A DNA stretch of 64,000 nucleotides. Origin: Winkia neuii subsp. neuii DSM 8576 (GTDB lineage: Bacteria > Actinomycetota > Actinomycetes > Actinomycetales > Actinomycetaceae). Position numbers and translations under genes: made by a program. Shown in pieces: positions 27,345-38,604 of this stretch. The notes under the pieces are model-generated. The model did no database searches. It saw only the letters and a list, made by a program, of their open reading frames with translations, and was not told the DNA's origin. Where the stretch lies: assembly GCF_000420405.1 (NCBI RefSeq), contig NZ_ATUW01000004.1, positions 1 to 64,000 of the forward strand, written 5' to 3'. The number at the start of each line of letters is the position of its first letter. Positions within the stretch are counted from its first letter, which is position 1.

Positions 27345-28541
27345 TTACTTTTCCTCCAATACTTCGATGCCCGGCAGCGTCTTTCCTTCTAGGAGCTCAA
27401 GTGAGGCCCCACCGCCGGTAGAAATGTGCGAGAACGAATCTTCGTTGTAGCCGAGCCCTCTAACTGCAGAAGCGCTGTCGCCCCCGCCGATAACAGTGAA
27501 CGCTTCAGATTCACTCATGGCCTTCGCCACGGCCTCGGTGCCCTTAGCAAAGGCGTCAAACTCGAATACCCCCATAGGCCCATTCCAGACAACCGTCTTA
27601 GATTCGGCGATCTTCGCCGCAAAGGCTTCGGCTGTCTTAGGTCCGATGTCTAGGCCCATCTGGTCGTCGGGGATTTCCTCCGCTGCCACCACTGAAGCCG
27701 GTGCGTCCGCGGCGAATTCCGGAGCCACCACGCTATCGAGCGGAACAAGTAGTTCTACGCCCTTCTGCTTAGCTTCTTCTAGGTATTCCTTGACGGTTTC
27801 GAGCTGATCCTCCTCGAGAAGGGATTTACCAACCTCGTACCCTTTGGCCTTCAAGAAGGTGTAGCCCATACCGCCTCCGATCAGCAAAGTGTCCGCCTTG
27901 GACAACAGATTTGCTATGACTCCAAGTTTGTCCGAAACTTTAGAGCCGCCAAGAACAACGGTGTAAGGGCGAGCCGGATCCTGGGTGGCCTTTGAAAGCG
28001 AGTCAATTTCTTTAACTACGAGCAATCCGGCAGCTGCCGGCAGCTTCTTGGCAACGTCGTAAACGCTAGCCTGCTTGCGGTGAACTACCCCAAAGCCGTC
28101 CGAAACAAAGACGTCGGCAAGTTCCGCCATCTCGGAGGCAAACGCCTCACGTTCAGCCTCATCCTTCGAGGTTTCTCGAGGGTCAAAACGCACGTTCTGC
28201 AGCAATGCGATCTGGCCGTCTTCAAGTTCGGAGGTAACTTTCTTAGCAGATTCTCCGGTAGTGTCCTCGGCCAAAGTTACCTTTGCGTCGATTAGTTCGC
28301 CCAAACGCTCAGCAACAGGAGCTAGCGAGAACTCCGGCTTAACCTGGCCCTTGGGGCGGCCAAGGTGGGCCATTACAATAACCTTTGCCCCCGCGCCGAC
28401 AAGTTTCTTCAGAGTTGGAAGAGCAGCACGGATACGGCCGTCGTCAGTGATTTTCCCGTCTTGCAAAGGCACGTTGAAGTCAGAGCGCACCAGTACGCGT
28501 TTGCCCTTTAGATCACCGAGAGATTCGATAGTTTTCAACAT
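27345..28541 (-). CDS. pgk: Phosphoglycerate kinase
   Basis: A 398-residue two-domain kinase transferring phosphate from 1,3-bisphosphoglycerate to ADP. The motifs [36 protein letters not shown] and GGGDSASA are visible in order. ATG 28541 follows AGGGGAC; an earlier in-frame codon at 28556 lacks a site. It lies in the gap-pgk-tpiA-secG operon. Confidence 0.97.
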   Translation of the reverse strand: MLKTIESLGDLKGKRVLVRSDFNVPLQDGKITDDGRIRAALPTLKKLVGAGAKVIVMAHLGRPKGQVKPEFSLAPVAERLGELIDAKVTLAEDTTGESAKKVTSELEDGQIALLQNVRFDPRETSKDEAEREAFASEMAELADVFVSDGFGVVHRKQASVYDVAKKLPAAAGLLVVKEIDSLSKATQDPARPYTVVLGGSKVSDKLGVIANLLSKADTLLIGGGMGYTFLKAKGYEVGKSLLEEDQLETVKEYLEEAKQKGVELLVPLDSVVAPEFAADAPASVVAAEEIPDDQMGLDIGPKTAEAFAAKIAESKTVVWNGPMGVFEFDAFAKGTEAVAKAMSESEAFTVIGGGDSASAVRGLGYNEDSFSHISTGGGASLELLEGKTLPGIEVLEEK

Positions 28542-28570
28542 ATTGTCCCCTAACACATTTTTACGAACAA

Positions 28571-28600
28571 CGCCCGCGCACCCTTACGGATACGCGGGCG
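28571..28600 (-). other. Stem-loop between gap and pgk
   Basis: CGCCCGCG (28571-28578) pairs with CGCGGGCG (28593-28600) around a 14-base loop, 20 bases past the gap stop. Without a strong T tract it may set the ratio of gap to pgk message rather than end transcription. Confidence 0.5.
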
Positions 28601-28619
28601 TCACTCATTTGCTAAAGTC

Positions 28620-29660
<1,041 letters not shown>

Positions 29661-29786
29661 TCATGTTTTCAGAAAGGGGAATCTCCCCAAATTCGTCCGC
29701 TTAGCGGTCGACACCTCTTAAATTACACGGAAATCACATATCTAGCTCGGGTCAAAGGTCCAAAAATCTCGAATAATCAGACTTTT

Positions 29787-30767
29787 TTATCCGTCTAGCA
29801 TTTCTGGGGTAAGGGCACTCTCGGTTCCTGCGATTCCAAGTTCCATCGCCTTTTTGTCTGCCATTGCAAGTAAACGGCGGATTCTGCCTGCTACCGCATC
29901 TTTGGTAAGAGGAGGATCCGCCTGCTGGCCTAGCTCCTCCAAAGAGGCACCCTTATATTTCACTCTCAGCTGACCTGCTTGAACCAGATGGGGCGGGATG
30001 TCGGCACCTAAAATTTCGAAAGCCTTCTCGACTCGAGCGGCAGAAGCTACGGCTGCTCTGGCGGACCTGCGCAAGTTGGCGTCGTCAAAATTAGCCAGTC
30101 TATTCACTGAACCACGCATCTCGCGCTTTTGCCGGCGTTCCTGCCAAGTGGCAACTGTAGTTACCGATCCCATCATCTTCGCAATACGCTGAATGTGGTC
30201 TCCATCGCGAATTACCACCCTGTCCACATTGCGCACCTCACGTGTCTTCGCAGTGATCCCCAGACGCCTTGCGCAACCGGTTAGGGCCAAGCCTGCCTCG
30301 GGCCCCGGGCAGGTAATTTCGAGGGCGGAGGAACGGCCCGGTTCCGTAAGCGAGCCGCGTGCCATAAAGGCCGCCCTCCAAACGGCGAGCGCCTGCTCCT
30401 TAGCACCGGATACCAGCGCTGCGGGCAACCCCCGCACCGGGCGCCCTCGCCTATCGATAAGACCCGTAAGCCGCGCCAATCTCTCGGCCCCGGCCACCAC
30501 CCGGATGACATAGCGCCCCTCGCGCCGAAGCCCCCCGCCAGAGACGACGATTACCTGCGAATCGATATTGTAAAGCTCGTCCAAGAGAGCAGTAGTTCGC
30601 TCCATTACTTCTTCGGAATCGACCTCGGCCTCAATAACGATACGCCTCGAAACTAGGTGCAGCCCTCCGGCGAACCGAAGCATGGCAGCAAGTTCCGCAT
30701 GTTTTTCTGCAGGAGTGTCGAGGACGACCTTTGCCAGCTCGGACTTCATGTCACTAGTCAACGACAT
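29787..30767 (-). CDS. whiA: WhiA-type regulator
   Basis: A 326-residue protein with an N-terminal LAGLIDADG-homing-endonuclease-like domain (without catalytic residues) and a C-terminal helix-turn-helix ([29 protein letters not shown]). In Streptomyces WhiA, with WhiB, directs sporulation genes. In non-sporulating Gram-positives it affects division and chromosome segregation, so that is the likely role here. It is last in the uvrC-rapZ-yvcK-whiA run. Confidence 0.94.
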   Translation of the reverse strand: MSLTSDMKSELAKVVLDTPAEKHAELAAMLRFAGGLHLVSRRIVIEAEVDSEEVMERTTALLDELYNIDSQVIVVSGGGLRREGRYVIRVVAGAERLARLTGLIDRRGRPVRGLPAALVSGAKEQALAVWRAAFMARGSLTEPGRSSALEITCPGPEAGLALTGCARRLGITAKTREVRNVDRVVIRDGDHIQRIAKMMGSVTTVATWQERRQKREMRGSVNRLANFDDANLRRSARAAVASAARVEKAFEILGADIPPHLVQAGQLRVKYKGASLEELGQQADPPLTKDAVAGRIRRLLAMADKKAMELGIAGTESALTPEMLDG

Positions 30768-30788
30768 TAACTGCTCAACTTTCGTGAA

Positions 30789-31781
30789 TTACTCAGTGTC
30801 TCCGACGTCTCCGAAAAAACCTTCGAAGGCGTCCCGCAACGCGGCAGCAAGTCGCAGTGGATCGTGATAGGGCAAATGTCCGGGACCCATCGAAACTTGC
30901 CGAAGAAGTATTTTCGCCCCGAGTTCTTTAGCAGCTGCTTCCGCAGCCGAATAGTCCTCGAGGGTGGACGGATCTATTACTACCACATCGAAGGTGAGCT
31001 CTTTTGAAAACTCTCGAACCACATTCAGATGATCGGCGATGGTCATCGAAGAGGTTTCGGTGCCATCGGGGGCAAGGTTCACCACTAAAGCCTTATGTGC
31101 TTGAGAGCGGGCAAGCGCCTGCTCGATTTCGGGAAGCATCAGGTGCGGCAACACAGAGGTATACCAAGATCCAGGCCCCATCACGATCCAGTCAGCCTGA
31201 TCAATTGCCTGTAAGACTTCCGGACGCACCGGCGGGTCATCGGGAACTAACCTTATCGATTTGATCTGGCCGTCGGTCTTCGCCACTTTGGACTGGCCCA
31301 CCACAGTTTTTATCTGTCCTGCAAAATCTACCTGCGCCTCGATCACTAGGGGAACCGCAGCCATGGGCAAAACGCGGCCCTCACAGTGCAGGAGTTTTGC
31401 CACCCAATCCAATCCTGCGACCTCGTCCTTCAGTAGGTCCCAAAGGGTGGTGATAAGCAGGTTGCCCATCGCGTGGTTGTCCAGCGGGCCGTCGGTATGG
31501 AAACGGTGTTGCAGAGCATCACGCCAGGTGAGTCCCCACTCGGAGTCGTCGCAGAGGGCGGAAAGCGCCATGCGCAAATCCCCGGGAGGAAGCACATCTA
31601 ACTCTTGGCGCAACCGACCGGACGAACCGCCGTCGTCGGCAACCGTAACCACTGCCGTGATCTGTTTGGACAGGTGGCGCAACGCCCTCAAAGTAGCCGA
31701 GAGGCCGTGTCCACCCCCAAAGGCCACAACTTTTGGCCCATATTCACCACGCGTGGCCCAACCTTGGTTGTCGTATAGCAT
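30789..31781 (-). CDS. yvcK: YvcK/GlmR-type factor (CofD-like)
   Basis: A 330-residue CofD-fold protein: VVAFGGGHGLSATLRALR near residue 17, VTVADDGGSSGRLRQEL, PPGDLRMAL and GPGSWYTSVLPHL. Relatives bind UDP-sugars and control carbon flow into cell-wall precursors and cell shape; they are not true 2-phospholactate transferases. The strict neighbourhood with rapZ and whiA supports the call. It begins nine bases after the rapZ stop. Confidence 0.94.
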   Translation of the reverse strand: MLYDNQGWATRGEYGPKVVAFGGGHGLSATLRALRHLSKQITAVVTVADDGGSSGRLRQELDVLPPGDLRMALSALCDDSEWGLTWRDALQHRFHTDGPLDNHAMGNLLITTLWDLLKDEVAGLDWVAKLLHCEGRVLPMAAVPLVIEAQVDFAGQIKTVVGQSKVAKTDGQIKSIRLVPDDPPVRPEVLQAIDQADWIVMGPGSWYTSVLPHLMLPEIEQALARSQAHKALVVNLAPDGTETSSMTIADHLNVVREFSKELTFDVVVIDPSTLEDYSAAEAAAKELGAKILLRQVSMGPGHLPYHDPLRLAAALRDAFEGFFGDVGDTE

Positions 31782-31789
31782 CTTCTAAG

Positions 31790-32728
31790 CTAATCACGCC
31801 CCATGTCGCGATGCAGCGTTTTTACAGGAAATCCCAGGTCGCGGAATTTACTTGAGATATGTTCTGCAATCGCCACTGAGCGGTGCCTGCCGCCCGTACA
31901 ACCAACTGCGATGGTGACAAACGGTTTCAACTCGGACAGGTAACCCTTTAGCATCGGAGCCATCAAATCCACGTAGCCGTCGGCAAATTGGAGCGCACCC
32001 GGCTGCTCTAGCACATACTTAGCTACAGGTTCGTCTTGGCCCGTGAGATTGCGCAGTTCGCTCACCCAATAGGGATTCGCCAAGAATCTAACATCAACCA
32101 CATGGTCAGCGTCGAGAGGCAGGCCATGTTTGAAACCAAAGGACATGACCGTCAGGTTCAAAGGCCTCTGGCTAGCCCCACCTATTACGTCGCGCATATG
32201 CCGCGCCAGATCGTGTACCGAAAGTCCAGATGTATCAATCACCGCGTCCGAGCGGTCCCTAACTCCCTTCAGTAGCTCGCGTTCAGCTTGAATGCCGTCC
32301 AGCAAGCGTCCGTCCCCCTGGAGCGGGTGGGGCCTGCGCACCTGCTCGTAACGGCGGACCAAACACTGGTCGGAGGCTTCCAGGTAGACGATCTGGTACT
32401 GGATCCCCTCGCGCGAAAGAGTGTCGAGCATAGAGAGAAATTCTTGGAAGAACCGGCCCGAGCGCACGTCCACCACAGCGGCTAATATATGTACGCCGCC
32501 TCCAGCCGGGGTCATCATATGGGCAAAAGCCGGCAGCATCTGCGGAGGCAAATTGTCCACCACATACCAATCCAGGTCCTCTAAGGCGTTCGCCACCCGG
32601 GACCGGCCCGCCCCTGAAAGTCCGGTAATAATTAGGATTTCGGGCACTTGCCGCGCCCTGTGTTCAGTAGCTTCGTCGAGTTCTGGGATTCCCGCAGGTA
32701 CAGTGCTCGCTTTAGGTTCTTGCTCCAT
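31790..32728 (-). CDS. rapZ: RapZ-like RNase adapter/nucleotide-binding protein
   Basis: About 312 residues with Walker A GLSGAGRSRVANALEDLDWYVVDNLPP in the N-terminal domain and the C-terminal signature VAVGCTGGRHRSVAIAEHI. In E. coli RapZ guides RNase E to the GlmZ small RNA; in Gram-positives the function is less clear, and binding of glucosamine 6-phosphate or UDP-sugar-linked signals is inferred from the family. The ATG at 32728 is used; a GTG six codons upstream is possible and closer to usual spacing of a GGGTGGGG stretch. Confidence 0.92.
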   Translation of the reverse strand: MEQEPKASTVPAGIPELDEATEHRARQVPEILIITGLSGAGRSRVANALEDLDWYVVDNLPPQMLPAFAHMMTPAGGGVHILAAVVDVRSGRFFQEFLSMLDTLSREGIQYQIVYLEASDQCLVRRYEQVRRPHPLQGDGRLLDGIQAERELLKGVRDRSDAVIDTSGLSVHDLARHMRDVIGGASQRPLNLTVMSFGFKHGLPLDADHVVDVRFLANPYWVSELRNLTGQDEPVAKYVLEQPGALQFADGYVDLMAPMLKGYLSELKPFVTIAVGCTGGRHRSVAIAEHISSKFRDLGFPVKTLHRDMGRD

Positions 32729-32764
32729 ACTTATAGTTTGCCCCACCCAGACGGCGAATGGGGT

Positions 32765-34747
32765 TTACCTGGCTAACTTTTCACTAATCTTGCTCGCAAG
32801 TGCCGGCCCTATGCCCTCGACCTCGGACAGTTCCTCCGGGGTAGCCGCACGTATCCTAGCTACCGAACCGAAGTGCTTCAGAAGCGCCTTCTGGCGAGCC
32901 GGACCCAACCCCTCAATCTTGTCCAGTACGGAGCGTGTCATAGCCTTGCCGCGTTTCTTGCGGTGGTAGGTGATGGCAAAGCGGTGAGATTCGTCGCGCA
33001 AATACTGCAGCATAAACAAGGCAGGGGAAGTGCGTGGCAAGATCACGGGCAAATCTTCCCCTGGAATCCAGATCTCTTCCAGTCGCTTAGCTAGGCCTAC
33101 AACCGGAATATCGGCACCCATATCCGCCACAACTCGGGCGGCGGCGTTTACCTGTGGTAGGCCCCCATCAACCACCAGCAAATCAGGCCTGTAGCTAAAG
33201 CGGCGCGGCGAGCCCTCTTCGTCCAACGGACCTACTTCAAACGGAATGCCGTCTTCGTCCTCACCTTCTATTCCCTTCTCTTCTGCCTGCAGGCGCGCCA
33301 GGCGCCGGGTGAGTACCTCGGCCATTGCAGCTGTGTCGTCGCTAGCTCCCTCCCCGTGTTTGCCTCGGATCGCAAAATGGCGATAGGCAGATTTCCTGGG
33401 AGCGCCATCTTCGAACACGACCATCGAGGCGACCTGATTGGTGCCAGAGATATGTGAAATATCGAAGCCTTCAATACGCAAAGGAGCAGTGTCCAGCTCT
33501 AACGCATCGGCTAGCTCTTCGAGGGCCTTGGAACGCTCAGTCAAATCGCCCGAACGCCGCAACAGGTGCAATCTAAGTTCGTCTTTGGCGTTCTTTTCCA
33601 CGGTTTCAGCCAAAGCCTTCTTATCTCCTCGCTGAACCTGACGGAGCCTTACCGGACCCCCGCGTTTTTGGGCTAGCCACTTAGTTACAGTTTCGCTGTC
33701 GGCCGGCAGAGCAGGCACCCAAATTTCGCGCGGCATAGCTGAGGTGGGTGTGTGCACGCGATCGTCAACGCTCTTCCCAACATCCCGTTGGGTAGGAGTA
33801 TCCGACGGCTGATAGTCGCCGTAGACCTGCTCCAAGAGCTTTTCAATTAACTCCGACTCGGTTTCCTGGTAGGCCCTTTCTATAACCCAACCGCGTTCCC
33901 CGCGAATACGCCCGCCGCGCACCATAAACACCTGCACAGAGGCCACTAGTTCGGAGGTGGCCAGCCCGAAGATGTCTGCGTCGGTGCCATCTTCAAGCAC
34001 TACAGTATTCTTCTCGAGTACCGTTTTGGCAGCTTTTAATGTGTCCCGCAGCGAAGCAGCCCGCTCATATTCTTGCCGCTGGGCAGCGTCCTTCATCTGG
34101 GCTGTGAGTTGGCGGATAAGTGGGCCAGTTTTCCCCGCCATAAAATCACATAATTGGACTGCTAACTGACGGTGGTCTTCCTGACTGATCCTTCCCACGC
34201 AGGGGGCTGAACAGCGGTCTATGTATCCCAGTAGGCAGGGACGTCCCTGGGCCTTAGCACGATTGAAGACCCCGTTGGTACAGGTCCTCACTGGAAACGG
34301 CCGTTGCAACAATTCGAGTGTCTCGCGTATAGCCCACACCTTCGTGTACGGGCCAAAGTAGCGGTTTCCTTTTTTGTGCTTGGCCCGAGTGACCTCCACC
34401 CTAGGGAAAGGCTCGCTCATGGTGACAGCCAGGTAGGGATACGACTTATCGTCGCGATACATGACGTTGTAACGCGGCTCGAATTCCTTGATCCACGCGT
34501 ATTCGAGGGAAAGAGATTCTACTTCCGTGCCCACTACCACCCAGCGCACCTGCGAGGCAGAGCGAACCATTTGCGCTATGCGCGGATTCAAGCTAGCAGG
34601 ATCTTGGAAATAGTTCGCGAGGCGCGCGCGCAGATTCTTTGCCTTCCCCACATACAAGACGCGCCCATGTGAATCTATAAAGCGATAAACACCGGGGTCG
34701 GTGGGAATCTCGCCGGGGGCAGGCCTGTACGATGCTGGATCAGTCAC
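32765..34747 (-). CDS. uvrC: UvrABC system protein C
   Basis: A 660-residue nucleotide excision repair nuclease. GIY-YIG domain near residues 10-95 (PGVYRFIDSHGRVLYVGKAKNLRARL), a Cys-rich CLLGYIDRCSAPC segment, UVR motif near 205-240, RNase H-like domain with EGFDISHISGTNQVASMVVF and LLVVDGGLPQ, and two C-terminal helix-hairpin-helix motifs. It makes the 3' and 5' incisions. Start GTG. uvrA and uvrB lie 8 and 17 kb away. Confidence 0.96.
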   Translation of the reverse strand: MTDPASYRPAPGEIPTDPGVYRFIDSHGRVLYVGKAKNLRARLANYFQDPASLNPRIAQMVRSASQVRWVVVGTEVESLSLEYAWIKEFEPRYNVMYRDDKSYPYLAVTMSEPFPRVEVTRAKHKKGNRYFGPYTKVWAIRETLELLQRPFPVRTCTNGVFNRAKAQGRPCLLGYIDRCSAPCVGRISQEDHRQLAVQLCDFMAGKTGPLIRQLTAQMKDAAQRQEYERAASLRDTLKAAKTVLEKNTVVLEDGTDADIFGLATSELVASVQVFMVRGGRIRGERGWVIERAYQETESELIEKLLEQVYGDYQPSDTPTQRDVGKSVDDRVHTPTSAMPREIWVPALPADSETVTKWLAQKRGGPVRLRQVQRGDKKALAETVEKNAKDELRLHLLRRSGDLTERSKALEELADALELDTAPLRIEGFDISHISGTNQVASMVVFEDGAPRKSAYRHFAIRGKHGEGASDDTAAMAEVLTRRLARLQAEEKGIEGEDEDGIPFEVGPLDEEGSPRRFSYRPDLLVVDGGLPQVNAAARVVADMGADIPVVGLAKRLEEIWIPGEDLPVILPRTSPALFMLQYLRDESHRFAITYHRKKRGKAMTRSVLDKIEGLGPARQKALLKHFGSVARIRAATPEELSEVEGIGPALASKISEKLAR

Positions 34748-34856
34748 CTCGCCAGTCTATGGCAGCAGGCCGGAGGAGCCGAATAAGGCTAGCACTTGTG
34801 CGGCAAATCTCCGGGTCAGAGGGTTGCTAGCAGAGCTAGTACCGGTACCATATGTG

Positions 34857-36359
34857 ATGATGAGTACCCAAAATCCGCTTTCTAATTCCGCCGCCGGAAA
34901 CGCCTTCGCACCTGCTCCGGGCCCGACGGTTTCCCCCGACTCAAGTTCTTCCAAGAAAAAATGGGTTGTGGCGGCTGTCTTGGGCGGCCTGCTAGTCCTG
35001 CTTGCCGCCGCAATCGCTGGCTACGGCTTTTATTTTAAGGACAGGGCACTGCCCGGAACCACGGTTGCCGGTAAGCCGGTCACCGCTATGAAGGCTTCCC
35101 AGATCGAGCAACAGGTTGCCCAAAATGCCTCCCAGCTAGCGGTGCGCATCAGCGGGGATGCTACTAAGACCGCTCCCCTGTCGGAGCTTGGGTACGCGGT
35201 AGATTCCAAAAAGACTGCCGAGCGCGCTTTAGCCTCTTCCCATAGTTTTGGCCAACGCCTAAAAGGATTGTTTTCTCCCGCACAGGTCAGGCCCGCATTT
35301 TCGCAAACCCCCGGTAAGGTTGGCGAGTTCGCTTCCCACTTACTAGGAGGCAAGGACAACACCCCGGTGAACGCCAAAGTTGTACTTGCCGAGGACGGAT
35401 CTGCGTTCCGGCTACAGTCAGGCAAGCCGGGGCGCGGCATCAACCCCGACCAAATAGACGCTGCCGCCCAAAAGGCGATAAACACACTCACCAGTCAGTC
35501 GATCACTGTAAAAGCAGTGAGGTCGGAACCGACGATTACCGACGAACAGGCCAAGGGCTTTTTGGATAGGGCAAATAAGCTTGCGCGCACTCCATTTACC
35601 ATCACTTACGAGGGCGAAACTTACGAGCCAAGCGCGCAGAAGAAACGCGCTTGGGTAGACTTTGCCGAAAACGGATCTGGCAAACAACAGGCTCCCAAGA
35701 TGAATGGCGAGCGCGTCAAAGAGTGGGTGTCAAAACTTGCTGGGCAGGTGAGCAAAGCCCCTCAAAATGGTCTAAAAAACGTTGATTCGACTGGCAAAAC
35801 TCTGGCCACTGTCCGCGAACCGCAGGACGGCTATGCGATCGACAACGCTGAAGAACTTGCCAAGTCCGGTACTGACTCACTTAACGCGGGTAAGGACTAC
35901 ACTGGCAAATTTACTTCTAAGCCTAAAAAGGCCGAATGGGACACCCGCACTATTGCCAAAGGGGCCGAAAAGCTAGCCTACCCTGCCACGGAGGGCGAAA
36001 AGTGGATTGACATCAATCTTTCAAATCACACTGTCTCAGCTTATGTGGGCGCCCAAATGATTCGCGGCCCTGAATACATGGTAGATGGCATGCCCGGTTA
36101 CGAGACAGTGCAGGGCATCTTCAAGATTCAACGCAAGTATCGCTACGACGACATGCGCGGGGAAGACTATTTCACCCCTGACGTGCCTTACGCCATGTAT
36201 TTCTCGGGAGGATATGCTCTGCATGGCGCTCCTTGGCGTTCCACCTTCGGTTACGCCGGCCCTTCGGGTTCGCACGGCTGTGTGAATTTGCCAGTGTCGC
36301 TGGCCGGCTGGTATTTCGAGTGGGCGCCGGTGGGTACAACCACGGTGGTTCACTACTAA
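34857..36359 (+). CDS. Membrane-anchored L,D-transpeptidase
   Basis: About 500 residues: a short cytoplasmic start, one membrane helix (KKKWVVAAVLGGLLVLLAAA) near residue 40, a long extracellular part with two peptidoglycan-binding-4-like repeats, and a C-terminal YkuD domain with HGAPW and SGSHGCVNLP (catalytic Cys475). It should form 3-3 or similar cross-links in peptidoglycan, or attach proteins. Starts possible at GTG 34854, ATG 34857 and ATG 34860. There is no Shine-Dalgarno, so the message may be leaderless. It is divergent from uvrC. Confidence 0.93.
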   Translation: MMSTQNPLSNSAAGNAFAPAPGPTVSPDSSSSKKKWVVAAVLGGLLVLLAAAIAGYGFYFKDRALPGTTVAGKPVTAMKASQIEQQVAQNASQLAVRISGDATKTAPLSELGYAVDSKKTAERALASSHSFGQRLKGLFSPAQVRPAFSQTPGKVGEFASHLLGGKDNTPVNAKVVLAEDGSAFRLQSGKPGRGINPDQIDAAAQKAINTLTSQSITVKAVRSEPTITDEQAKGFLDRANKLARTPFTITYEGETYEPSAQKKRAWVDFAENGSGKQQAPKMNGERVKEWVSKLAGQVSKAPQNGLKNVDSTGKTLATVREPQDGYAIDNAEELAKSGTDSLNAGKDYTGKFTSKPKKAEWDTRTIAKGAEKLAYPATEGEKWIDINLSNHTVSAYVGAQMIRGPEYMVDGMPGYETVQGIFKIQRKYRYDDMRGEDYFTPDVPYAMYFSGGYALHGAPWRSTFGYAGPSGSHGCVNLPVSLAGWYFEWAPVGTTTVVHY

Positions 36360-36395
36360 TTTCGAAAATATTTTGAACTAGTGCCCTTTACCACA

Positions 36396-36441
36396 GCCGC
36401 TAGTTATCTTGCTTTTAGCTGGATAACTAGCGGCGGCTTTT
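36396..36441 (+). terminator. Terminator after the L,D-transpeptidase gene
   Basis: A 13-bp stem (36396-36408 with 36422-36434) with a 13-base loop, followed by GGCTTTTG. It lies 37 bases past the stop and upstream of glnA. Confidence 0.8.
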
Positions 36442-36499
36442 GTTAGATTAGAGCTGTCTTTGACACCACCTTTAATCTCTATTTTTTCCGGGAGATCAC

Positions 36500-37924
36500 A
36501 TGTTCCAGTCCACGGAAGAGGCTGTTGAGTACATCGATAAGGAAAAGGTCGAATTCGTCGACGTTCGCTTTTGCGATCTGCCGGGCGTTTCCCAACATTT
36601 CGCCATTCCTGCGAGCGAGTTCAAGGATGCGGCTCTAACTGACGGGCTTATGTTTGACGGTTCTTCTATTCGCGGTTTTGTTGCCATCAACGAATCCGAC
36701 ATGAAGCTTATTCCAGACGTGAGCACGGCCTTTATTGATCCGTTCCGCAAAGCCAAAACCTTAGTGGTCAATTTTTCCATTGTCGACCCTTTTACCGATG
36801 AACCTTTTTCGCGCGATCCGCGTCAGGTAGCAGCTAAAGCCGAGGCATATTTGAAGTCTACCGGCATTGCAGACACCTGTTTCATTGGTGCTGAAGCCGA
36901 ATTTTACTTGTTCGACTCGGTGCGTTTCCAAACGCGTCGTGAGCACAGTTTTTACCAGATTGATTCCGTCGAGGGCGAATGGCGCATGGGTGCCGAAGAG
37001 GACGGACACAACGACGGTTACAAGGTGGATTTGAAGGGCGGGTATTTCCCTGTACCACCTACCGACCATTTTGCAGATCTGCGCGACACTATGTCTACTT
37101 TGCTGGGGCAGGTGGGACTGAAGTTGGAACGTGCCCACCACGAAGTTGGCACCGGGGGCCAGCAAGAGATCAACTATCGCTTCAATTCGCTGCAGGCTGC
37201 TGCTGACGACATGATGAAATTCAAATACGTGATCAAGAATGCTGCGATTGCTGACGGTCGCACTGCCACGTTCATGCCGAAGCCGCTGGTTGGGGACAAC
37301 GGGTCGGGTATGCACACTCACCTTTCTCTGTGGAAGAACGGCGACCCGTTGTTCTATGACGAGCGCGGCTACGGCGCCCTTTCCGATATGGCGCGCTACT
37401 TTATTGGCGGTCTGCTGGCACATGCCCCGGCTCTGCTGGCATTTACTAACCCGTCGATTAACTCCTACCGTCGCTTGGTACCGGGCTTTGAGGCTCCGGT
37501 AAACCTGGTTTATTCTGCACGTAACCGTTCCGCTTGTATTCGTATTCCGGTTACCGGCACCTCCCCCAAGGCAAAGCGGGTGGAATACCGCGTGCCAGAT
37601 CCTTCAGCTAATCCGTATCTTTCCTTCTCGGCTTCGCTAATGGCTGGTCTTGATGGCATTCGTAACCGCATTGAGCCGCCAGAGCCCGTGGACAAGGATC
37701 TGTACGAGTTGCCTCCGGCAGAATACGCTGACATCAAGAAACTGCCAGCTTCATTGGAGGAGGCACTTGATGCCCTTCGTGCAGACTCTGATTTCCTCAC
37801 CGAGGGCGACGTGTTCACTCAGGATCTGCTCGATACCTGGATCGACTACAAGACTGAAAACGAGATTGCGCCTATGCGAGCTTATCCGCATCCTTACGAA
37901 TTCCAGCTCTACTACGGACTGTAA
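36500..37924 (+). CDS. glnA: Glutamine synthetase type I
   Basis: A 474-residue dodecameric enzyme making glutamine from glutamate, ammonia and ATP. Active-site motifs are [63 protein letters not shown] and [17 protein letters not shown] tyrosine in [11 protein letters not shown] sits where the adenylylated Tyr of the GSI-beta group lies, so control by GlnE-type adenylylation is possible. GGGAG precedes the ATG. Confidence 0.97.
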   Translation: MFQSTEEAVEYIDKEKVEFVDVRFCDLPGVSQHFAIPASEFKDAALTDGLMFDGSSIRGFVAINESDMKLIPDVSTAFIDPFRKAKTLVVNFSIVDPFTDEPFSRDPRQVAAKAEAYLKSTGIADTCFIGAEAEFYLFDSVRFQTRREHSFYQIDSVEGEWRMGAEEDGHNDGYKVDLKGGYFPVPPTDHFADLRDTMSTLLGQVGLKLERAHHEVGTGGQQEINYRFNSLQAAADDMMKFKYVIKNAAIADGRTATFMPKPLVGDNGSGMHTHLSLWKNGDPLFYDERGYGALSDMARYFIGGLLAHAPALLAFTNPSINSYRRLVPGFEAPVNLVYSARNRSACIRIPVTGTSPKAKRVEYRVPDPSANPYLSFSASLMAGLDGIRNRIEPPEPVDKDLYELPPAEYADIKKLPASLEEALDALRADSDFLTEGDVFTQDLLDTWIDYKTENEIAPMRAYPHPYEFQLYYGL

Positions 37925-37935
37925 GTCAGTAAGTG

Positions 37936-37971
37936 TTTTGGGCTCGGCTTCGGCCGGGCCCAAAATTTTTT
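37936..37971. terminator. Terminator shared by glnA and ogt
   Basis: A 13-bp stem with one G-T pair and a TTCG loop, followed by six T on the + strand; the A tract before it serves the other direction. The stop codon of the convergent ogt gene begins at its edge (37970-37972). Confidence 0.9.
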
Positions 37972-38497
37972 AAAAGAGTCGCGCTGTTCCGGGCAATTGA
38001 GAGTCTTCTAAATCGAGTAGGTAGCGTTTGCGCTCGAGTCCGCCCGCGTAGCCACCCAGGGAGCCGTTTGCACCTATTACTCGATGGCAGGGAACGATTA
38101 TTGATATTGGGTTCTTCCCTACCGCCGCTCCGACTGCTCGCGCCAGGAAACGGTTCCCGAGGGCGGCCGCCACCTGTCCGTAGGTGCGTACCTGCCCTCG
38201 TGGAATCGTTTCTAGGTAATGCCATACCCGCAGTGAGAAGGCGTCACCGAGTAGCTGGTAGTCCAGATCGAATTTCTCTTGTTTTCCGCTCAGGTAGTCT
38301 TTGATCTGGTCAGAGGCCGGGGTGAGGATCGGATCCAGGGGCCTGGCTACAATCCCGAGCATCTGTGCATCCGGGTAGTGGCGCTGGCCCACAAACCACA
38401 CTCCAGTGAGCACAGCTGCATCCGCCCGCAGTGCAATGTCTCCGAGCCCGGTTTGAATAACGGTGTACCGCCTGGGTAGCAGATGCGAGTAGCTCAT
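37970..38497 (-). CDS. ogt: Methylated-DNA-protein cysteine methyltransferase
   Basis: A 175-residue suicide repair protein that moves the methyl group from O6-methylguanine to itself. Active-site PCHRV holds Cys137, preceded by the GQVRTYGQVAAALG DNA-binding helix and followed by GSLGGYAGGLERKRYLLDLE. The N-terminal ribonuclease-like domain is short, as in Ogt. Single-gene unit. Confidence 0.95.
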   Translation of the reverse strand: MSYSHLLPRRYTVIQTGLGDIALRADAAVLTGVWFVGQRHYPDAQMLGIVARPLDPILTPASDQIKDYLSGKQEKFDLDYQLLGDAFSLRVWHYLETIPRGQVRTYGQVAAALGNRFLARAVGAAVGKNPISIIVPCHRVIGANGSLGGYAGGLERKRYLLDLEDSQLPGTARLF

Positions 38498-38553
38498 GTG
38501 TTACAGGTTAGCAATATCGGTACTCGGCGAACGAAATATACCTAAGAGGACTA

Positions 38554-38571
38554 ACTTACGGTACCGTAAGT
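38554..38571 (+). promoter_or_regulatory. 18-bp palindromic operator before the acyl-CoA synthetase gene
   Basis: ACTTACGGTACCGTAAGT is a perfect 18-base palindrome that runs into TATAAC (38571-38576), a likely -10, so a bound dimer would block transcription. The form is typical of TetR/AcrR-family operators of fatty-acid genes. No such regulator gene is in the window. Confidence 0.7.
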
Positions 38572-38604
38572 ATAACGTTTTGTTCCTCTAGTTAGGAGGT
38601 CGCT

